Assembly: GCA_964035575.1 (NCBI GenBank)
Contig: OZ037870.1
Span: 1,156,014 to 1,220,013, forward strand
Direction of reading: 5' to 3'
Length of the DNA stretch: 64,000 bases
Source: Rhynchopus sp. YZ270_cl-10
Taxonomy: Eukaryota > Euglenozoa > Diplonemea > Diplonemida > Diplonemidae
Shown here: positions 62,256 to 64,000 of the stretch, in pieces
Numbering within the stretch: position 1 is the first letter of the stretch
Layout: each line of letters starts with the position of its first letter
Position numbers and translations under genes: made by a program
The notes under the pieces: generated by a model
Seen by the model: the letters and a program-made list of their open reading frames with translations, nothing else
What the model was told of the DNA's origin: nothing
Database searches by the model: none

Positions 62256-63959
62256 ATGTTGCGTCTCGCTCAAGTTGCGTTGCTGCTTGCGACGTTTGCA
62301 GTGGGGTCTGATGCCAAGGTGTTCTACTGGTTCAAGGCGACGAGGAACTGGCAGAAGAGCCGTGGCAAGGAGCTCGGGAAGGAGGAGTACACCATGAAGG
62401 GATGGGTGAAGGTGGACACTGGAGTGTCGAGGGACCTTGGCTGTCTGACGTGCAACTCGCACAACCACTGCTCGATGACAGGGAACTGGGCTGTGTCCGG
62501 AACACAGAGCACGTCCGGTGCTCTGCAGCTGAGAACGCACATGGATGCGTGGGAGGACGACAACGGCGGGAGGTGCTCGTTCAAGAAGGGGTTCTGGATC
62601 AACGATGACGACAGCCGCTGTCGCAAGGAGTGCAGTGTCAACATGAAGTCCTATGCAATGGGAACAACGCACACACACAGGTGCAGCGGTGGCAACGCCT
62701 GGCTTGAGGTGCAGTTCCGTTGGTGGCCAGACACCACGTCTGCGCCGGACACACTTGCACCCCCAACGTCTGCACCGCCAACATCGGCACCCCCGACAAA
62801 CGCACCACCGACGCCTGCTCCCCCGACAAGCGCACCGCCAACATCGGCACCCCCGACGTCTGCACCGCCAACAAACGCACCACCGACGTCCGCTCCCCCG
62901 ACATCTGCTCCCCCGACAAGCGCACCACCGACATCGGCACCGCCAACATCCGCTCCCGCGACTTCTGCACCACCCACTTCCGCACCACCAACACCTGCCC
63001 CGACTCCGTTGTGCACTGACGGAACAGGATGGACGGACAGCCACGGCCACATGTGTGCGTTCTACATCCTGAGTGCTGTGCGCGACGCTCTGTACAACGA
63101 GACTCTTGGAGGCATCTTCTCCACCTGGACTGGCGACGACCCGTGCGTGTGGGGTGGTGTTGAGTGCTACGACGGAGAGTTTGTGTTCCGCCTCAAGCTT
63201 GGAAACACGGAAACTCTGGCAGCAGTGGTTCCGGACCTGTCCCGCCTGACGCGCATGGTTGAGTTGAACGTGCGTGGCACCCAGATCACTGGCTTTGCTG
63301 GACTGCCCGCATCTCTGCTGGACCTTGACTTCTCGTTCACACAGATCAACGGCCCGATGCCTGCCGCTGCCACTGCCGCAAAGAGGGCCATCAGTGCACG
63401 CAGTGCTGGACTGACAGGTGAGCTCCCAGACTTCCTGGACGGCATGCGCGAGATCGACGTGAGCTTCAACAGCATGGAGGGTCCGTTCCCTTCCCTGCCT
63501 GCCGACCTGATCAACTTCATTGCACAGAGCAACAAGTTCACTGGCCCACTCCCTGAGTGCGAGAGCTGCATGCGTGTCATTGTGAACACCAACGAGCTGA
63601 CAGGGTCTCTGCGTGCCTACCCGAACCTGTGGACGGGACACTTCCAATACAACTTCCTGAGCGGTGGACTGGACCTGACGCTCATGCCCACAGCCACATA
63701 CATTGACGTGACACGCAACATGCTGACCGGCACTGTGACTGACCTTCAGGACGCAGGGCTGAAGATCCAGACACTGAAGCTCGGACACAACGAGTTTTCG
63801 GGCAGTTTCCCATTTGCACCTGTGTCCCCTGCACGTGTGCTGCACCGCCTTGAGCTGAACCACAACCAGCTGACGGGTGCTGAGCCCACTGCAGCAGAGA
63901 CTGCTCTGGTTGCAGCTCAGGTGACGCACAACGACAACACCTTCGGTATGCGGAACTAG
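62256..63959 (+). CDS. Secreted LRR protein, array copy 3
   Basis: Coding sequence identical to copies 1 and 2 where I compared it; stop TAG at 63957-63959. The 5' leader equals that of copy 2. The window ends 41 bases after the stop, inside the same spacer, so the array probably continues. Confidence 0.9.
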   Translation: MLRLAQVALLLATFAVGSDAKVFYWFKATRNWQKSRGKELGKEEYTMKGWVKVDTGVSRDLGCLTCNSHNHCSMTGNWAVSGTQSTSGALQLRTHMDAWEDDNGGRCSFKKGFWINDDDSRCRKECSVNMKSYAMGTTHTHRCSGGNAWLEVQFRWWPDTTSAPDTLAPPTSAPPTSAPPTNAPPTPAPPTSAPPTSAPPTSAPPTNAPPTSAPPTSAPPTSAPPTSAPPTSAPATSAPPTSAPPTPAPTPLCTDGTGWTDSHGHMCAFYILSAVRDALYNETLGGIFSTWTGDDPCVWGGVECYDGEFVFRLKLGNTETLAAVVPDLSRLTRMVELNVRGTQITGFAGLPASLLDLDFSFTQINGPMPAAATAAKRAISARSAGLTGELPDFLDGMREIDVSFNSMEGPFPSLPADLINFIAQSNKFTGPLPECESCMRVIVNTNELTGSLRAYPNLWTGHFQYNFLSGGLDLTLMPTATYIDVTRNMLTGTVTDLQDAGLKIQTLKLGHNEFSGSFPFAPVSPARVLHRLELNHNQLTGAEPTAAETALVAAQVTHNDNTFGMRN

Positions 63960-64000
63960 TCTTTAGCTTTCTCAACACACACACATCTACCCCACAGATC

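Larger units (their letters stand above)
55440..64000 (+). repeat. Tandem array of 3,314-bp units with an LRR gene
   Basis: Equivalent points (the ATGs at 55628, 58942 and 62256) are exactly 3,314 bases apart. Units start near GTGAG[CT]GGGAAAGTGTC at about 55440, 58756 and 62070; the third runs off the window. Units 2 and 3 look identical where compared. Unit 1 differs only upstream of its ATG. Confidence 0.95.

Overview
This looks like nuclear DNA of a protist. Genes carry short GT-AG spliceosomal introns, mostly with GTATG-like donors. They encode typical eukaryotic proteins: a cullin, a p24/TMED cargo receptor, a mitochondrial carrier, a T1-type BTB protein and membrane receptors. GC-rich exons sit in AT-rich spacers full of long homopolymer runs. 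Every gene I can support lies on the + strand, and several ATGs have a pyrimidine tract plus AG 8-53 bases upstream. That suggests one-way transcription with possible spliced-leader addition, so a euglenozoan (diplonemid-like) source is my best guess. No spliced-leader gene or rRNA confirms it.

Layout. 1-26.7 kb is gene-rich: a partial carbinolamine dehydratase-like protein, a five-exon CS/p23-like basic protein, an ankyrin protein, a BTB/T1 protein, a mitochondrial carrier, a second ankyrin protein, p24/TMED, a 74-residue membrane protein, a 987-residue multidomain RNA-repair enzyme, a small Thr/Pro-rich protein, a six-exon cullin and a single-pass membrane protein. 26.7-33.4 kb is gene-free. 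33.4-35.7 kb holds a Calx-beta/discoidin-like receptor. 35.7-54.5 kb is again almost gene-free, with one possible 46-residue ORF. A mitochondrial-looking protein follows at 54.6 kb. From 55.4 kb to the end lies a tandem array of 3,314-bp units, each with one secreted leucine-rich-repeat protein; three coding copies are visible and look identical.

The gene-free regions are packed with mobile and repeat DNA. There are terminal-inverted-repeat elements of hAT type (CAGGG ends, one with a perfect 8-bp target duplication), of piggyBac type (CCC...GGG ends inside TTAA) and possibly mariner type (TA edges), plus several fold-back elements and a hAT transposase fossil. At least eight families of 40-110 bp dispersed repeats also occur. 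All copies I found are on the + strand, and many share a TTTCAACTTCTCTTTT-like pyrimidine-rich tail. One family has a tRNA T-arm-like B box. I recognised no LTR retroelement, Polinton or CRISPR array.

The most striking gene is at 16400-19363. It joins a P-loop polynucleotide kinase, a histidine-phosphatase domain, a region with two weak 2H-phosphoesterase-like motifs and an Rnl2-type RNA ligase, so it could both heal and seal broken RNA ends.
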